From assembly GCA_964444735.1 (NCBI GenBank), contig CAYUIJ010000001.1, forward strand, positions 1 through 64,000: a stretch of 64,000 nucleotides of DNA. The letters run 5' to 3'. How positions within the stretch are numbered: the first letter of the stretch is position 1; the number at the start of each line of letters is the position of its first letter. This DNA is from Phocaeicola_A sp964444735 (GTDB lineage Bacteria; Bacteroidota; Bacteroidia; Bacteroidales; Bacteroidaceae). Of this stretch, positions 63,239 through 64,000 are shown in pieces. Position numbers and translations under genes: made by a program. The notes below the pieces were generated by a model, which made no database searches, was not told where the DNA came from, and saw only the letters and a list, made by a program, of their open reading frames with translations.

Positions 63239-64000
63239 ATGAATGTGTTGGTGACAGGTGCCAGTGGCTTTATAGGGAGTTTTCTTGTAGAAGAAGCTAT
63301 CCGCAGAGGGATGACTGTCTGGGCGGGGATACGTGCTACGAGCAGTCGTGCTTATTTGCGTGACGAGCATATTCTTTTCGTAACATTAGACCTGGATAAG
63401 AGAGGCTTGTTAAGGGAGCAGCTGCGTGAGCATTGTGACCGTTATGGCAAGTGGGATTATATCATTCACTGTGCCGGTGTGACGAAGTGCCGGAATAAAA
63501 ATGATTTCGACCGCGTTAATTTTGATTCTACCCGTTCTTTTATAGAGTTTCTTACAGAACTCAACATGGTGCCGCGCCTGTTTATATATATCAGTTCACT
63601 GAGCGTATATGGTCCGGTTCATGAAAAAAACTATCAGCTCATTACCGAAAATGACGAGCCGAAGCCCGACACGGCATACGGACTCAGCAAACTTAAATCG
63701 GAACGCTATATAAAGTCTTTGACCGATTTTCCGTATGTCATTTTCAGACCTGCCGGAGTGTACGGGCCTCGTGAACGCGATTATTTCATGATGGCCCGGT
63801 TGGTAAAGCGTCATCTGAATGTATCGGTAGGATTCAAACGGCAGGTCATTACTTTCGTTTATGTAAAAGATCTGGTGCAGGCCGTGTTCCGTGCCATTGA
63901 CAAAAGCGTGGTGAGGCGCGGGTATTTTGTAAGTGACGGAAACGCTTATAACAGCCGGGCTTTTTCAGATTTGTTGCAGAAAGAGCTGGGAGTAAAGACA
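63239..64000 (+). CDS. NAD(P)-dependent epimerase/dehydratase (partial at right edge)
   Basis: 254 residues are present and the frame is open to the right edge. It is an extended SDR: VTGASGFIG (5-13) binds the cofactor, ISSLSVYG supplies the catalytic Ser, and AYGLSKLKSERY supplies Tyr and Lys. FRPAGVYGPRERDYF follows as in nucleotide-sugar epimerases and reductases. The substrate cannot be told from this fragment; UDP-sugars or other NDP-sugars are usual. It begins a new transcription unit divergent from rnr, probably in carbohydrate or envelope metabolism. Confidence 0.9.
   Translation, partial: MNVLVTGASGFIGSFLVEEAIRRGMTVWAGIRATSSRAYLRDEHILFVTLDLDKRGLLREQLREHCDRYGKWDYIIHCAGVTKCRNKNDFDRVNFDSTRSFIEFLTELNMVPRLFIYISSLSVYGPVHEKNYQLITENDEPKPDTAYGLSKLKSERYIKSLTDFPYVIFRPAGVYGPRERDYFMMARLVKRHLNVSVGFKRQVITFVYVKDLVQAVFRAIDKSVVRRGYFVSDGNAYNSRAFSDLLQKELGVKT

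Noticed and set aside
1..64000. CRISPR arrays, insertion sequences, tRNA or rRNA genes
   Set aside because: No regular spaced repeats, transposase motifs or terminal inverted repeats, and no T-loop pattern were found by reading the intergenic regions.

Overview
This window is a stretch of a Bacteroidales chromosome, probably Bacteroidaceae or a close relative. The main evidence is a SusC/SusD outer-membrane import pair controlled by an ECF sigma factor and a FecR-type anti-sigma factor. Other support comes from a long (616-residue) IspG with the extra central domain, a run of Bacteroidetes-specific families (DUF4271, DUF3098, DUF4491, DUF2851, DUF5106, the GT117/DUF2723 membrane protein), a SAM-II type riboswitch before metK, and promoters of the Bacteroides kind (TTTG, about 20 bases, TAnnTTTG). 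A run of 100 N inside one gene shows the sequence is scaffolded, so it is probably a draft or metagenome assembly.

Layout. Positions 1-8374 hold mostly minus-strand housekeeping genes: hemD, DUF4271, LOG and metK, then the ftsX-DUF3098-uppP-truB-queA-folK cluster read toward metK. Positions 8541-16050 carry rpoN, a PAP2-like membrane protein, purE and ispG as one cluster, with a nucleoside kinase and uxuA beyond. Positions 14830-20746 form a minus-strand series dapB-lepB-lepB-wbqC-SDR-uxuA. Positions 20830-25101 hold DUF2851 (+), a thioesterase and dprA (-), and a mechanosensitive channel (+) split by a G-tract. Positions 25245-37929 form one nutrient-uptake locus: ECF sigma, FecR, SusC, SusD, a metallopeptidase-like lipoprotein, a lipoprotein interrupted by the assembly gap, and two thioredoxin-fold lipoproteins. 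Positions 38318-45916 carry rpsO, typA, a nitroreductase, and a plus-strand series lrp-DUF4491-(C26-M19 fusion peptidase)-glutaminyl cyclase-sufE. Positions 46013-55763 carry queG, a polysaccharide deacetylase, GT117, znuC-znuA, a YqaA protein, a membrane protein and purD. Positions 55789-64000 hold dipeptidyl peptidase IV, an RlmL-type methyltransferase, a broken lytic transglycosylase, a DUF5106 lipoprotein, RNase R and the start of an NAD-dependent epimerase.

How genes work together. queA and queG are the last two enzymes of queuosine synthesis. metK supplies SAM to QueA and is itself under a predicted SAM-sensing leader. The sigma/FecR/SusCD locus is a self-regulated import system. Its accessory lipoproteins suggest a peptide-like or protein-bound substrate rather than a glycan, since no glycoside hydrolase lies beside it.

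Most notable observations: a 56-bp segment shared between the middle of rpoN and the 5' end of lepB; a signal peptidase paralogue lacking both catalytic residues beside an intact one; a 7-G frameshift in a mechanosensitive channel that also carries an in-frame duplication; a lytic transglycosylase remnant; a zinc ABC transporter lacking its permease; and an unexplained structured inverted repeat between folK and metK. I found no CRISPR array, insertion sequence, rRNA or tRNA gene.
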